Shown here piece after piece: positions 43,391 through 56,444 of a stretch of 64,000 bases of DNA. The DNA lies in assembly GCA_944472135.2 (NCBI GenBank), contig OX235263.1:86026721-86090720 (forward strand). Reading direction: 5' to 3'. The notes under the pieces are model-generated. The model was not told the DNA's origin, did not search any database, and saw nothing but the letters and a program-made list of their open reading frames with translations. The translations under genes were made by a program, and so were the position numbers. How positions within the stretch are numbered: position 1 is the first letter of the stretch; each line of letters starts with the position of its first letter. The DNA comes from Trichobilharzia regenti. Lineage: Eukaryota > Platyhelminthes > Trematoda > Strigeidida > Schistosomatidae.

Positions 43391-43748
43391 TGTCAATGTA
43401 GATGAAGATTGAACGATCGATTCATGGTTGTTTGCTCAAAACCAACTTCCCCAATTTTCGCGGAGGCATCAATACGACAGTCATCGTCTCATCGGTCGCT
43501 GTTCAGAAAGAAGAGTGAAACATCGTCAGAAGTAATACAATGATTTATTATTGTAATATTTGTTTTCAGACCTTAGTTCGCTTATTCTTTTTATATGTTG
43601 GTGTAACAATAAAGAAATCTCAAGCGGCCAATCGCTGTTTTGGTTTTTCCGTCCGTTATAACTAAGCGTTTCTGAAAACTTCAAGGAACAGCATGGGCCC
43701 GAGCGTAGCGAGAGCTGGGCATTAACGGTTTATGAGACGTGATTGACA
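43391..43748 (+). repeat. LTR of element B, array copy 1
   Basis: 358 bp, TGTCAATG...ATTGACA with perfect 7-bp terminal inverted ends. AATAAAG at 43,610-43,616 could serve as a polyadenylation signal. The left flank ACAGC is the target duplication. It differs from other copies by CAGCATGGGCCC near 43,690 (others CAGCGTGGGCCC). The first 50 bp resemble the A LTR more than the 3' B LTR at 59350. Confidence 0.95.
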
Positions 43749-43892
43749 GTTTCTGACGATAGAAACAGATCTGGCGGATTCAAACAGTTGGTGAAAGTTT
43801 GGATAGTCGCCGTTCATTTCTCCTGGTGCCGGTCAAGTCCTCTTTGAACAAGCAATATCTGGAACGTTTTTGGAATTGGGTCAAGTTCAACA

Positions 43893-45866
43893 ATGCCTGG
43901 GTCAAAGAAGGGACAGAGTGTCTTGGATGCAAACAGGAAAGTAAGTCATGTTGACTTGTCTGTTAATTGTAACGATGTGTCTGATGTTAAGCATGACATG
44001 GTTGATGTTACTGTTTCGCCGTTCAGGGATAATAGGAACATCAAACTCCCTAAATTTGAACCACGGTGTTTTAATGGAAACCCAGCTGATTATTTACAAT
44101 TTGTAAAGGAGTTTGAGATCATGTTGAGTAGTTTTCTATTAAGTGATGAATTGAAGTTAATGTATTTGATGAGATATTGCACTGGAGATGCTGCAAGAGC
44201 TATACAGTGCTGTAAGTTTATGAAGCCAAAAGAGGGCTACGATGAGGCTATGAGCATATTACGTCAAAGGTTTGGAAGATCTTCAATGATTGTAAGGAAC
44301 GTATACGAAGCTGTCAAGGGTAATGGCAGCCAACTTCGAGATGACTCCGAGGCACTTACTGAGTTTTTAGATAATCTTATGACTTATAAGAATACCTTGA
44401 TTTCTATGAATTGCATGAGTGACCTCAACTCCACCTCAGTCCTAGAGGTAATTGCGAGATGCCTACCTACTCGACTGCAAAAGAAGTGGGTGAAGATAAG
44501 CTCCCGTATGGAGGAAGAGGATATCGATCCAAAATTTGATGATGTCCTGAAACTATTAAAAGATAGTGTCAATCAATCGATGAGCAAGTTTGCCAGTATA
44601 TTGAATCTCACCCCTAGAATACAGAAGTCTGAGAGCAAAACACAATCATTTATGACGAAAGGGTCTCACAGAAATGGATGTCGGGAAAACTCCATGGTGT
44701 CTAGCACTAGATATTAACTTAGTAAGTGCAGCAGCTTTCATAGGACATCCCTAACAGATAGATCACAAGTTGCGAGACAAACACGGTTGTGTTTTACACG
44801 TTTGCAAGAAGTGCATACAAAAGCGAACTGTGAAGAAGTGACCAAGTTTAGTAGTAAGCTAAATGTGAAATCAGCGTCATCAAGTTCTGACTACGAATTG
44901 TGTGACCATAATGGTGCGGTGAAGAAGCCTGTAGTTGCAGCTGGTGAGCCATTGTTGAATAGAGTGTCACAGACGATACCGCAGTTTGTGCAGAGGAAGA
45001 GAGCTACAGTTTCAGAGTCCAGTTCTGATTCCACAAGTTTACGAGGTATTACTAGTCAGAGTAAAGGTATAAAGCCCTGAAGGATTTGTGAGGAAGAACC
45101 CAAGTCGTATACTGCTGTTATTAAAGAGTTTGCAAATGATGAAATCGACTAAATAGACGACGGTAAAGTGAATATTTGTGATAATGATCATGATAAGGCA
45201 CTTTTGTTCTTGGTTGATCACGATGAGCTGAGCGGAATGCCTACTACTACTACTACTACTGAGTTGAATAAAAGTTCTGTAAAACTTGAGCGTGAAGTAG
45301 AATTAAGAGCAGATGCGGTGGTAGAAGGTATGGATACTCATGAGACCGTCAGTGTAAATTATCAGTGTGTAGCCCACCTATCAACAGATGATGATGCTAA
45401 ACTGGATCTAATAACAAAAGACAGCAGTTGTTGTAATCTTGCAGTTACACAAACTTCTTAAAGCCGAACAACAACAGCTCCTGATGCACCACTAAGTTCA
45501 TCAACTGGTATCAATCAGTCGTCTTTGGTGTTGTCATCTACATTGAAGGTGACGTCCATGAAGTCACGTATCTAATGCTATGACTAAGCTAGTGTCGATC
45601 CGTTTGAGAGGACGAAAGTCAATGGTCAGTTTAGTGAGGATAAGCCAACTGTGCACGAGATGGTAATAGTTAAACTGGCTTGCACGGATAAAGGTCTTTG
45701 AAGTTTCAACTTACTATTTGAATGTTATTATCTTTGGTGTAAATTGCTACGTGCCTGCGCTTGGACGGTCAGATACGTCGTGTGCTTGTTAGTCATTTAC
45801 AGAGTTGAGGATATAGATGACAGAAAGAGGTCAGCAAATAAACTCTGCGATGGTTTTCCAACATAG
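43893..45866 (+). pseudogene. gag: Chimeric B/A gag-like ORF, array unit 1-2 (premature stops)
   Basis: It opens with 274 sense codons: MPGSKKGQSVLDANRK, then the gag domain at about residues 51-200 (LPKFEPRCFNGNPADYLQF, EGYDEAMSILRQRFGR). The B-type start passes into A-type sequence within the identical tract, and a TAA follows SSTRY. The same frame continues through five or six stops to 45866. Private changes: R190C (GCGAGATGC), GATGTCCTG, and an extra stop GACTAAATAG near 45,147. It could yield a 274-residue truncated Gag. Confidence 0.88.
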
Positions 45867-46528
45867 GGCGTCAACCTGAGAAGAGTTACAGGCGTACTGT
45901 TGTAAGTCCTACGATTCTTCAAGGATAGTACTTTGAAGCGCAGTCCACCGTACTTGGTGTGTCATTTTCTACTTATGTTCATGTTACGTATACTGAAGTG
46001 GCATCATCTCTCATCTGTCTGTTGGTGAATTTTGTTTGTGTCCGGAAGTCTTCCACTTGTATCATCAACCTGGGAAGGAATGCAGGCGTACTGCTGTAAG
46101 TCCTACAGTTCATCAACGGTAGTTCGTCGAGCCAGAATCCACAACATTTGAAGTATTGATTGTACATATATTTGTGTTAAGTAATTGAGTGGGTTCCAAC
46201 TAATCTAATTGGTGGTTAGTCTTGTTTGTGTCCGGATATTCTTCAAACTACAATCGTCAACCTGAGAAAAGTTGCAGGCGTACTGGTGTAAGTCCTGCAA
46301 TTCTTCAAAAGGATTACATCAAGACATGATCTACGGAGTAACTGGTACTGTTTGTATACATGTGTGGTGTGTCATATCAATTGGTGTTTTTTGAATTCAC
46401 TGTGTTTACTTGTTGTTTTTGTATCTTGGTGTTATGCATAATTTTGTTAACATTTTCGTCGTGCTTACTTCTGAAGTTGTTTCTAGTCTTCTACATCCTT
46501 GAATGAATTGATTGATGTTAAAGACAGC

Positions 46529-46886
46529 TGTCAATGTAGATGAAGATTGAACGATCGATTCATGGTTGTTTGCTCAAAACCAACTTCCCCAATTTTCGCG
46601 GAGGCATCAATACGACAGTCATCGTCTCATCGGTCGCTGTTCAGAAAGAAGAGTGAAACATCGTCAGAAGTAATACAATGATTTATTATTGTAATATTTG
46701 TTTTCAGACCTTAGTTCGCTTATTCTTTTTATATGTTGGTGTAACAATAAAGAAATCTCAAGCGGCCAATCGCTGTTTTGGTTTTTCCGTCCGTTATAAC
46801 TAAGCGTTTCTGAAAACTTCAAGGAACAGCGTGGGCCCGAGCGTAGCGAGAGCTGGGCATTAACGGTTTATGAGACGTGATTGACA
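46529..46886 (+). repeat. LTR of element B, array copy 2
   Basis: Same as copy 1 except CAGCGTGGGCCC. Preceded by ACAGC. Confidence 0.95.
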
Positions 46887-47030
46887 GTTTCTGACGATAG
46901 AAACAGATCTGGCGGATTCAAACAGTTGGTGAAAGTTTGGATAGTCGCCGTTCATTTCTCCTGGTGCCGGTCAAGTCCTCTTTGAACAAGCAATATCTGG
47001 AACGTTTTTGGAATTGGGTCAAGTTCAACA

Positions 47031-49004
47031 ATGCCTGGGTCAAAGAAGGGACAGAGTGTCTTGGATGCAAACAGGAAAGTAAGTCATGTTGACTTGTCTG
47101 TTAATTGTAACGATGTGTCTGATGTTAAGCATGACATGGTTGATGTTACTGTTTCGCCGTTCAGGGATAATAGGAACATCAAACTCCCTAAATTTGAACC
47201 ACGGTGTTTTAATGGAAACCCAGCTGATTATTTACAATTTGTAAAGGAGTTTGAGATCATGTTGAGTAGTTTTCTATTAAGTGATGAATTGAAGTTAATG
47301 TATTTGATGAGATATTGCACTGGAGATGCTGCAAGAGCTATACAGTGCTGTAAGTTTATGAAGCCAAAAGAGGGCTACGATGAGGCTATGAGCATATTAC
47401 GTCAAAGGTTTGGAAGATCTTCAATGATTGTAAGGAACGTATACGAAGCTGTCAAGGGTAATGGCAGCCAACTTCGAGATGACTCCGAGGCACTTACTGA
47501 GTTTTTAGATAATCTTATGACTTATAAGAATACCTTGATTTCTATGAATTGCATGAGTGACCTCAACTCCACCTCAGTCCTAGAGGTAATTGCGAGACGC
47601 CTACCTACTCGACTGCAAAAGAAGTGGGTGAAGATAAGCTCCCGTATGGAGGAAGAGGATATCGATCCAAAATTTGATGATATCCTGAAACTATTAAAAG
47701 ATAGTGTCAATCAATCGATGAGCAAGTTTGCCAGTATATTGAATCTCACCCCTAGAATACAGAAGTCTGAGAGCAAAACACAATCATTTATGACGAAAGG
47801 GTCTCACAGAAATGGATGTCGGGAAAACTCCATGGTGTCTAGCACTAGATATTAACTTAGTAAGTGCAGCAGCTTTCATAGGACATCCCTAACAGATAGA
47901 TCACAAGTTGCGAGACAAACACGGTTGTGTTTTACACGTTTGCAAGAAGTGCATACAAAAGCGAACTGTGAAGAAGTGACCAAGTTTAGTAGTAAGCTAA
48001 ATGTGAAATCAGCGTCATCAAGTTCTGACTACGAATTGTGTGACCATAATGGTGCGGTGAAGAAGCCTGTAGTTGCAGCTGGTGAGCCATTGTTGAATAG
48101 AGTGTCACAGACGATACCGCAGTTTGTGCAGAGGAAGAGAGCTACAGTTTCAGAGTCCAGTTCTGATTCCACAAGTTTACGAGGTATTACTAGTCAGAGT
48201 AAAGGTATAAAGCCCTGAAGGATTTGTGAGGAAGAACCCAAGTCGTATACTGCTGTTATTAAAGAGTTTGCAAATGATGAAATCGACCAAATAGACGACG
48301 GTAAAGTGAATATTTGTGATAATGATCATGATAAGGCACTTTTGTTCTTGGTTGATCACGATGAGCTGAGCGGAATGCCTACTACTACTACTACTACTGA
48401 GTTGAATAAAAGTTCTGTAAAACTTGAGCGTGAAGTAGAATTAAGAGCAGATGCGGTGGTAGAAGGTATGGATACTCATGAGACCGTCAGTGTAAATTAT
48501 CAGTGTGTAGCCCACCTATCAACAGATGATGATGCTAAACTGGATCTAATAACAAAAGACAGCAGTTGTTGTAATCTTGCAGTTACACAAACTTCTTAAA
48601 GCCGAACAACAACAGCTCCTGATGCACCACTAAGTTCATCAACTGGTATCAATCAGTCGTCTTTGGTGTTGTCATCTACATTGAAGGTGACGTCCATGAA
48701 GTCACGTATCTAATGCTATGACTAAGCTAGTGTCGATCCGTTTGAGAGGACGAAAGTCAATGGTCAGTTTAGTGAGGATAAGCCAACTGTGCACGAGATG
48801 GTAATAGTTAAACTGGCTTGCACGGATAAAGGTCTTTGAAGTTTCAACTTACTATTTGAATGTTATTATCTTTGGTGTAAATTGCTACGTGCCTGCGCTT
48901 GGACGGTCAGATACGTCGTGTGCTTGTTAGTCATTTACAGAGTTGAGGATATAGATGACAGAAAGAGGTCAGCAAATAAACTCTGCGATGGTTTTCCAAC
49001 ATAG
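47031..49004 (+). pseudogene. gag: Chimeric B/A gag-like ORF, array unit 2-3
   Basis: As the 43893 copy but with the consensus Arg codon (GCGAGACGC), GATATCCTG, and GACCAAATAG instead of the extra stop. 274 codons open before TAA; the frame then continues with in-frame stops. Confidence 0.88.
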
Positions 49005-49666
49005 GGCGTCAACCTGAGAAGAGTTACAGGCGTACTGTTGTAAGTCCTACGATTCTTCAAGGATAGTACTTTGAAGCGCAGTCCACCGTACTTGGTGTGT
49101 CATTTTCTACTTATGTTCATGTTACGTATACTGAAGTGGCATCATCTCTCATCTGTCTGTTGGTGAATTTTGTTTGTGTCCGGAAGTCTTCCACTTGTAT
49201 CATCAACCTGGGAAGGAATGCAGGCGTACTGCTGTAAGTCCTACAGTTCATCAACGGTAGTTCGTCGAGCCAGAATCCACAACATTTGAAGTATTGATTG
49301 TACATATATTTGTGTTAAGTAATTGAGTGGGTTCCAACTAATCTAATTGGTGGTTAGTCTTGTTTGTGTCCGGATATTCTTCAAACTACAATCGTCAACC
49401 TGAGAAAAGTTGCAGGCGTACTGGTGTAAGTCCTGCAATTCTTCAAAAGGATTACATCAAGACATGATCTACGGAGTAACTGGTACTGTTTGTATACATG
49501 TGTGGTGTGTCATATCAATTGGTGTTTTTTGAATTCACTGTGTTTACTTGTTGTTTTTGTATCTTGGTGTTATGCATAATTTTGTTAACATTTTCGTCGT
49601 GCTTACTTCTGAAGTTGTTTCTAGTCTTCTACATCCTTGAATGAATTGATTGATGTTAAAGACAGC

Positions 49667-50024
49667 TGTCAATGTAGATGAAGATTGAACGATCGATTCA
49701 TGGTTGTTTGCTCAAAACCAACTTCCCCAATTTTCGCGGAGGCATCAATACGACAGTCATCGTCTCATCGGTCGCTGTTCAGAAAGAAGAGTGAAACATC
49801 GTCAGAAGTAATACAATGATTTATTATTGTAATATTTGTTTTCAGACCTTAGTTCGCTTATTCTTTTTATATGTTGGTGTAACAATAAAGAAATCTCAAG
49901 CGGCCAATCGCTGTTTTGGTTTTTCCGTCCGTTATAACTAAGCGTTTCTGAAAACTTCAAGGAACAGCGTGGGCCCGAGCGTAGCGAGAGCTGGGCATTA
50001 ACGGTTTATGAGACGTGATTGACA
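49667..50024 (+). repeat. LTR of element B, array copy 3
   Basis: As copy 2 (GGTTTTTCCGTCC type). Preceded by ACAGC. Confidence 0.95.
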
Positions 50025-50168
50025 GTTTCTGACGATAGAAACAGATCTGGCGGATTCAAACAGTTGGTGAAAGTTTGGATAGTCGCCGTTCATTTCTCCT
50101 GGTGCCGGTCAAGTCCTCTTTGAACAAGCAATATCTGGAACGTTTTTGGAATTGGGTCAAGTTCAACA

Positions 50169-52142
50169 ATGCCTGGGTCAAAGAAGGGACAGAGTGTCTT
50201 GGATGCAAACAGGAAAGTAAGTCATGTTGACTTGTCTGTTAATTGTAACGATGTGTCTGATGTTAAGCATGACATGGTTGATGTTACTGTTTCGCCGTTC
50301 AGGGATAATAGGAACATCAAACTCCCTAAATTTGAACCACGGTGTTTTAATGGAAACCCAGCTGATTATTTACAATTTGTAAAGGAGTTTGAGATCATGT
50401 TGAGTAGTTTTCTATTAAGTGATGAATTGAAGTTAATGTATTTGATGAGATATTGCACTGGAGATGCTGCAAGAGCTATACAGTGCTGTAAGTTTATGAA
50501 GCCAAAAGAGGGCTACGATGAGGCTATGAGCATATTACGTCAAAGGTTTGGAAGATCTTCAATGATTGTAAGGAACGTATACGAAGCTGTCAAGGGTAAT
50601 GGCAGCCAACTTCGAGATGACTCCGAGGCACTTACTGAGTTTTTAGATAATCTTATGACTTATAAGAATACCTTGATTTCTATGAATTGCATGAGTGACC
50701 TCAACTCCACCTCAGTCCTAGAGGTAATTGCGAGACGCCTACCTACTCGACTGCAAAAGAAGTGGGTGAAGATAAGCTCCCGTATGGAGGAAGAGGATAT
50801 CGATCCAAAATTTGATGATATCCTGAAACTATTAAAAGATAGTGTCAATCAATCGATGAGCAAGTTTGCCAGTATATTGAATCTCACCCCTAGAATACAG
50901 AAGTCTGAGAGCAAAACACAATCATTTATGACGAAAGGGTCTCACAGAAATGGATGTCGGGAAAACTCCATGGTGTCTAGCACTAGATATTAACTTAGTA
51001 AGTGCAGCAGCTTTCATAGGACATCCCTAACAGATAGATCACAAGTTGCGAGACAAACACGGTTGTGTTTTACACGTTTGCAAGAAGTGCATACAAAAGC
51101 GAACTGTGAAGAAGTGACCAAGTTTAGTAGTAAGCTAAATGTGAAATCAGCGTCATCAAGTTCTGACTACGAATTGTGTGACCATAATGGTGCGGTGAAG
51201 AAGCCTGTAGTTGCAGCTGGTGAGCCATTGTTGAATAGAGTGTCACAGACGATACCGCAGTTTGTGCAGAGGAAGAGAGCTACAGTTTCAGAGTCCAGTT
51301 CTGATTCCACAAGTTTACGAGGTATTACTAGTCAGAGTAAAGGTATAAAGCCCTGAAGGATTTGTGAGGAAGAACCCAAGTCGTATACTGCTGTTATTAA
51401 AGAGTTTGCAAATGATGAAATCGACCAAATAGACGACGGTAAAGTGAATATTTGTGATAATGATCATGATAAGGCACTTTTGTTCTTGGTTGATCACGAT
51501 GAGCTGAGCGGAATGCCTACTACTACTACTACTACTGAGTTGAATAAAAGTTCTGTAAAACTTGAGCGTGAAGTAGAATTAAGAGCAGATGCGGTGGTAG
51601 AAGGTATGGATACTCATGAGACCGTCAGTGTAAATTATCAGTGTGTAGCCCACCTATCAACAGATGATGATGCTAAACTGGATCTAATAACAAAAGACAG
51701 CAGTTGTTGTAATCTTGCAGTTACACAAACTTCTTAAAGCCGAACAACAACAGCTCCTGATGCACCACTAAGTTCATCAACTGGTATCAATCAGTCGTCT
51801 TTGGTGTTGTCATCCACATTGAAGGTGACGTCCATGAAGTCACGTATCTAATGCTATGACTAAGCTAGTGTCGATCCGTTTGAGAGGACGAAAGTCAATG
51901 GTCAGTTTAGTGAGGATAAGCCAACTGTGCACGAGATGGTAATAGTTAAACTGGCTTGCACGGATAAAGGTCTTTGAAGTTTCAACTTACTATTTGAATG
52001 TTATTATCTTTGGTGTAAATTGCTACGTGCCTGCGCTTGGACGGTCAGATACGTCGTGTGCTTGTTAGTCATTTACAGAGTTGAGGATATAGATGACAGA
52101 AAGAGGTCAGCAAATAAACTCTGCGATGGTTTTCCAACATAG
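50169..52142 (+). pseudogene. gag: Chimeric B/A gag-like ORF, array unit 3-4
   Basis: Same as the 47031 copy in the first 274 codons. Downstream it has TCATCCACATTG near 51,811 where the previous units have TCATCTACATTG, a variant shared only with the next unit. Confidence 0.88.
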
Positions 52143-52804
52143 GGCGTCAACCTGAGAAGAGTTACAGGCGTACTGTTGTAAGTCCTACGATTCTTCAAGG
52201 ATAGTACTTTGAAGCGCAGTCCACCGTACTTGGTGTGTCATTTTCTACTTATGTTCATGTTACGTATACTGAAGTGGCATCATCTCTCATCTGTCTGTTG
52301 GTGAATTTTGTTTGTGTCCGGAAGTCTTCCACTTGTATCATCAACCTGGGAAGGAATGCAGGCGTACTGCTGTAAGTCCTACAGTTCATCAACGGTAGTT
52401 CGTCGAGCCAGAATCCACAACATTTGAAGTATTGATTGTACATATATTTGTGTTAAGTAATTGAGTGGGTTCCAACTAATCTAATTGGTGGTTAGTCTTG
52501 TTTGTGTCCGGATATTCTTCAAACTACAATCGTCAACCTGAGAAAAGTTGCAGGCGTACTGGTGTAAGTCCTGCAATTCTTCAAAAGGATTACATCAAGA
52601 CATGATCTACGGAGTAACTGGTACTGTTTGTATACATGTGTGGTGTGTCATATCAATTGGTGTTTTTTGAATTCACTGTGTTTACTTGTTGTTTTTGTAT
52701 CTTGGTGTTATGCATAATTTTGTTAACATTTTCGTCGTGCTTACTTCTGAAGTTGTTTCTAGTCTTCTACATCCTTGAATGAATTGATTGATGTTAAAGA
52801 CAGC

Positions 52805-53162
52805 TGTCAATGTAGATGAAGATTGAACGATCGATTCATGGTTGTTTGCTCAAAACCAACTTCCCCAATTTTCGCGGAGGCATCAATACGACAGTCATCG
52901 TCTCATCGGTCGCTGTTCAGAAAGAAGAGTGAAACATCGTCAGAAGTAATACAATGATTTATTATTGTAATATTTGTTTTCAGACCTTAGTTCGCTTATT
53001 CTTTTTATATGTTGGTGTAACAATAAAGAAATCTCAAGCGGCCAATCGCTGTTTTGGTTTTTTCGTCCGTTATAACTAAGCGTTTCTGAAAACTTCAAGG
53101 AACAGCGTGGGCCCGAGCGTAGCGAGAGCTGGGCATTAACGGTTTATGAGACGTGATTGACA
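52805..53162 (+). repeat. LTR of element B, array copy 4
   Basis: Carries GGTTTTTTCGTCC (C to T near 53,061), a variant shared with copy 5 and with the 3' LTR at 59350. Preceded by ACAGC. Confidence 0.95.
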
Positions 53163-53306
53163 GTTTCTGACGATAGAAACAGATCTGGCGGATTCAAACA
53201 GTTGGTGAAAGTTTGGATAGTCGCCGTTCATTTCTCCTGGTGCCGGTCAAGTCCTCTTTGAACAAGCAATATCTGGAACGTTTTTGGAATTGGGTCAAGT
53301 TCAACA

Positions 53307-55280
53307 ATGCCTGGGTCAAAGAAGGGACAGAGTGTCTTGGATGCAAACAGGAAAGTAAGTCATGTTGACTTGTCTGTTAATTGTAACGATGTGTCTGATG
53401 TTAAGCATGACATGGTTGATGTTACTGTTTCGCCGTTCAGGGATAATAGGAACATCAAACTCCCTAAATTTGAACCACGGTGTTTTAATGGAAACCCAGC
53501 TGATTATTTACAATTTGTAAAGGAGTTTGAGATCATGTTGAGTAGTTTTCTATTAAGTGATGAATTGAAGTTAATGTATTTGATGAGATATTGCACTGGA
53601 GATGCTGCAAGAGCTATACAGTGCTGTAAGTTTATGAAGCCAAAAGAGGGCTACGATGAGGCTATGAGCATATTACGTCAAAGGTTTGGAAGATCTTCAA
53701 TGATTGTAAGGAACGTATACGAAGCTGTCAAGGGTAATGGCAGCCAACTTCGAGATGACTCCGAGGCACTTACTGAGTTTTTAGATAATCTTATGACTTA
53801 TAAGAATACCTTGATTTCTATGAATTGCATGAGTGACCTCAACTCCACCTCAGTCCTAGAGGTAATTGCGAGACGCCTACCTACTCGACTGCAAAAGAAG
53901 TGGGTGAAGATAAGCTCCCGTATGGAGGAAGAGGATATCGATCCAAAATTTGATGATATCCTGAAACTATTAAAAGATAGTGTCAATCAATCGATGAGCA
54001 AGTTTGCCAGTATATTGAATCTCACCCCTAGAATACAGAAGTCTGAGAGCAAAACACAATCATTTATGACGAAAGGGTCTCACAGAAATGGATGTCGGGA
54101 AAACTCCATGGTGTCTAGCACTAGATATTAACTTAGTAAGTGCAGCAGCTTTCATAGGACATCCCTAACAGATAGATCACAAGTTGCGAGACAAACACGG
54201 TTGTGTTTTACACGTTTGCAAGAAGTGCATACAAAAGCGAACTGTGAAGAAGTGACCAAGTTTAGTAGTAAGCTAAATGTGAAATCAGTGTCATCAAGTT
54301 CTGACTACGAATTGTGTGACCATAATGGTGCGGTGAAGAAGCCTGTAGTTGCAGCTGGTGAGCCATTGTTGAATAGAGTGTCACAGACGATACCGCAGTT
54401 TGTGCAGAGGAAGAGAGCTACAGTTTCAGAGTCCAGTTCTGATTCCACAAGTTTACGAGGTATTACTAGTCAGAGTAAAGGTATAAAGCCCTGAAGGATT
54501 TGTGAGGAAGAACCCAAGTCGTATACTGCTGTTATTAAAGAGTTTGCAAATGATGAAATCGACCAAATAGACGACGGTAAAGTGAATATTTGTGATAATG
54601 ATCATGATAAGGCACTTTTGTTCTTGGTTGATCACGATGAGCTGAGCGGAATGCCTACTACTACTACTACTACTGAGTTGAATAAAAGTTCTGTAAAACT
54701 TGAGCGTGAAGTAGAATTAAGAGCAGATGCGGTGGTAGAAGGTATGGATACTCATGAGACCGTCAGTGTAAATTATCAGTGTGTAGCCCACCTATCAACA
54801 GATGATGATGCTAAACTGGATCTAATAGCAAAAGACAGCAGTTGTTGTAATCTTGCAGTTACACAAACTTCTTAAAGCCGAACAACAACAGCTCCTGATG
54901 CACCACTAAGTTCATCAACTGGTATCAATCAGTCGTCTTTGGTGTTGTCATCCACATTGAAGGTGACGTCCATGAAGTCACGTATCTAATGCTATGACTA
55001 AGCTAGTGTCGATCCGTTTGAGAGGACGAAAGTCAATGGTCAGTTTAGTGAGGATAAGCCAACTGTGCACGAGATGGTAATAGTTAAACTGGCTTGCACG
55101 GATAAAGGTCTTTGAAGTTTCAACTTACTATTTGAATGTTATTATCTTTGGTGTAAATTGCTACGTGCCTGCGCTTGGACGGTCAGATACGTCGTGTGCT
55201 TGTTAGTCATTTACAGAGTTGAGGATATAGATGACAGAAAGAGGTCAGCAAATAAACTCTGCGATGGTTTTCCAACATAG
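53307..55280 (+). pseudogene. gag: Chimeric B/A gag-like ORF, array unit 4-5
   Basis: First 274 codons as in the neighbouring units. Downstream private changes are TCAGTGTCATC near 54,287 (shared with the first A copy rather than the middle units) and AATAGCAAAAG near 54,827 (Thr to Ala). Confidence 0.88.
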
Positions 55281-55942
55281 GGCGTCAACCTGAGAAGAGT
55301 TACAGGCGTACTGTTGTAAGTCCTACGATTCTTCAAGGATAGTACTTTGAAGCGCAGTCCACCGTACTTGGTGTGTCATTTTCTACTTATGTTCATGTTA
55401 CGTATACTGAAGTGGCATCATCTCTCATCTGTCTGTTGGTGAATTTTGTTTGTGTCCGGAAGTCTTCCACTTGTATCATCAACCTGGGAAGGAATGCAGG
55501 CGTACTGCTGTAAGTCCTACAGTTCATCAACGGTAGTTCGTCGAGCCAGAATCCACAACATTTGAAGTATTGATTGTACATATATTTGTGTTAAGTAATT
55601 GAGTGGGTTCCAACTAATCTAATTGGTGGTTAGTCTTGTTTGTGTCCGGATATTCTTCAAACTACAATCGTCAACCTGAGAAAAGTTGCAGGCGTACTGG
55701 TGTAAGTCCTGCAATTCTTCAAAAGGATTACATCAAGACATGATCTACGGAGTAACTGGTACTGTTTGTATACATGTGTGGTGTGTCATATCAATTGGTG
55801 TTTTTTGAATTCACTGTGTTTACTTGTTGTTTTTGTATCTTGGTGTTATGCATAATTTTGTTAACATTTTCGTCGTGCTTACTTCTGAAGTTGTTTCTAG
55901 TCTTCTACATCCTTGAATGAATTGATTGATGTTAAAGACAGC

Positions 55943-56300
55943 TGTCAATGTAGATGAAGATTGAACGATCGATTCATGGTTGTTTGCTCAAAACCAACTT
56001 CCCCAATTTTCGCGGAGGCATCAATACGACAGTCATCGTCTCATCGGTCGCTGTTCAGAAAGAAGAGTGAAACATCGTCAGAAGTAATACAATGATTTAT
56101 TATTGTAATATTTGTTTTCAGACCTTAGTTCGCTTATTCTTTTTATATGTTGGTGTAACAATAAAGAAATCTCAAGCGGCCAATCGCTGTTTTGGTTTTT
56201 TCGTCCGTTATAACTAAGCGTTTCTGAAAACTTCAAGGAACAGCGTGGGCCCGAGCGTAGCGAGAGCTGGGCATTAACGGTTTATGAGACGTGATTGACA
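55943..56300 (+). repeat. 5' LTR of the terminal B copy (array copy 5)
   Basis: 358 bp, GGTTTTTTCGTCC type. With the 3' LTR at 59350 it bounds the only B copy whose 5' and 3' halves belong together (55943-59707, 3765 bp). Confidence 0.95.
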
Positions 56301-56444
56301 GTTTCTGACGATAGAAACAGATCTGGCGGATTCAAACAGTTGGTGAAAGTTTGGATAGTCGCCGTTCATTTCTCCTGGTGCCGGTCAAGTCCTCTTTGAA
56401 CAAGCAATATCTGGAACGTTTTTGGAATTGGGTCAAGTTCAACA
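56301..56444 (+). promoter_or_regulatory. Leader of B between LTR and gag
   Basis: Directly after the LTR lies the perfect hairpin GTTTCT-GACGAT-AGAAAC, repeated in each unit at the same place (for example 43749-43766) and absent from A. No convincing primer-binding site starting TGG sits right at the LTR edge. CTGGTGCC...CAAGTC, about 75 bases in, is conserved between A and B. Confidence 0.5.

Noticed and set aside
43750..43850. Primer-binding site TGGCGGATTCAAAC or TGGTGCCGGTCAAG
   Set aside because: Both are offset from the LTR edge and I could not match either confidently to a tRNA 3' end.
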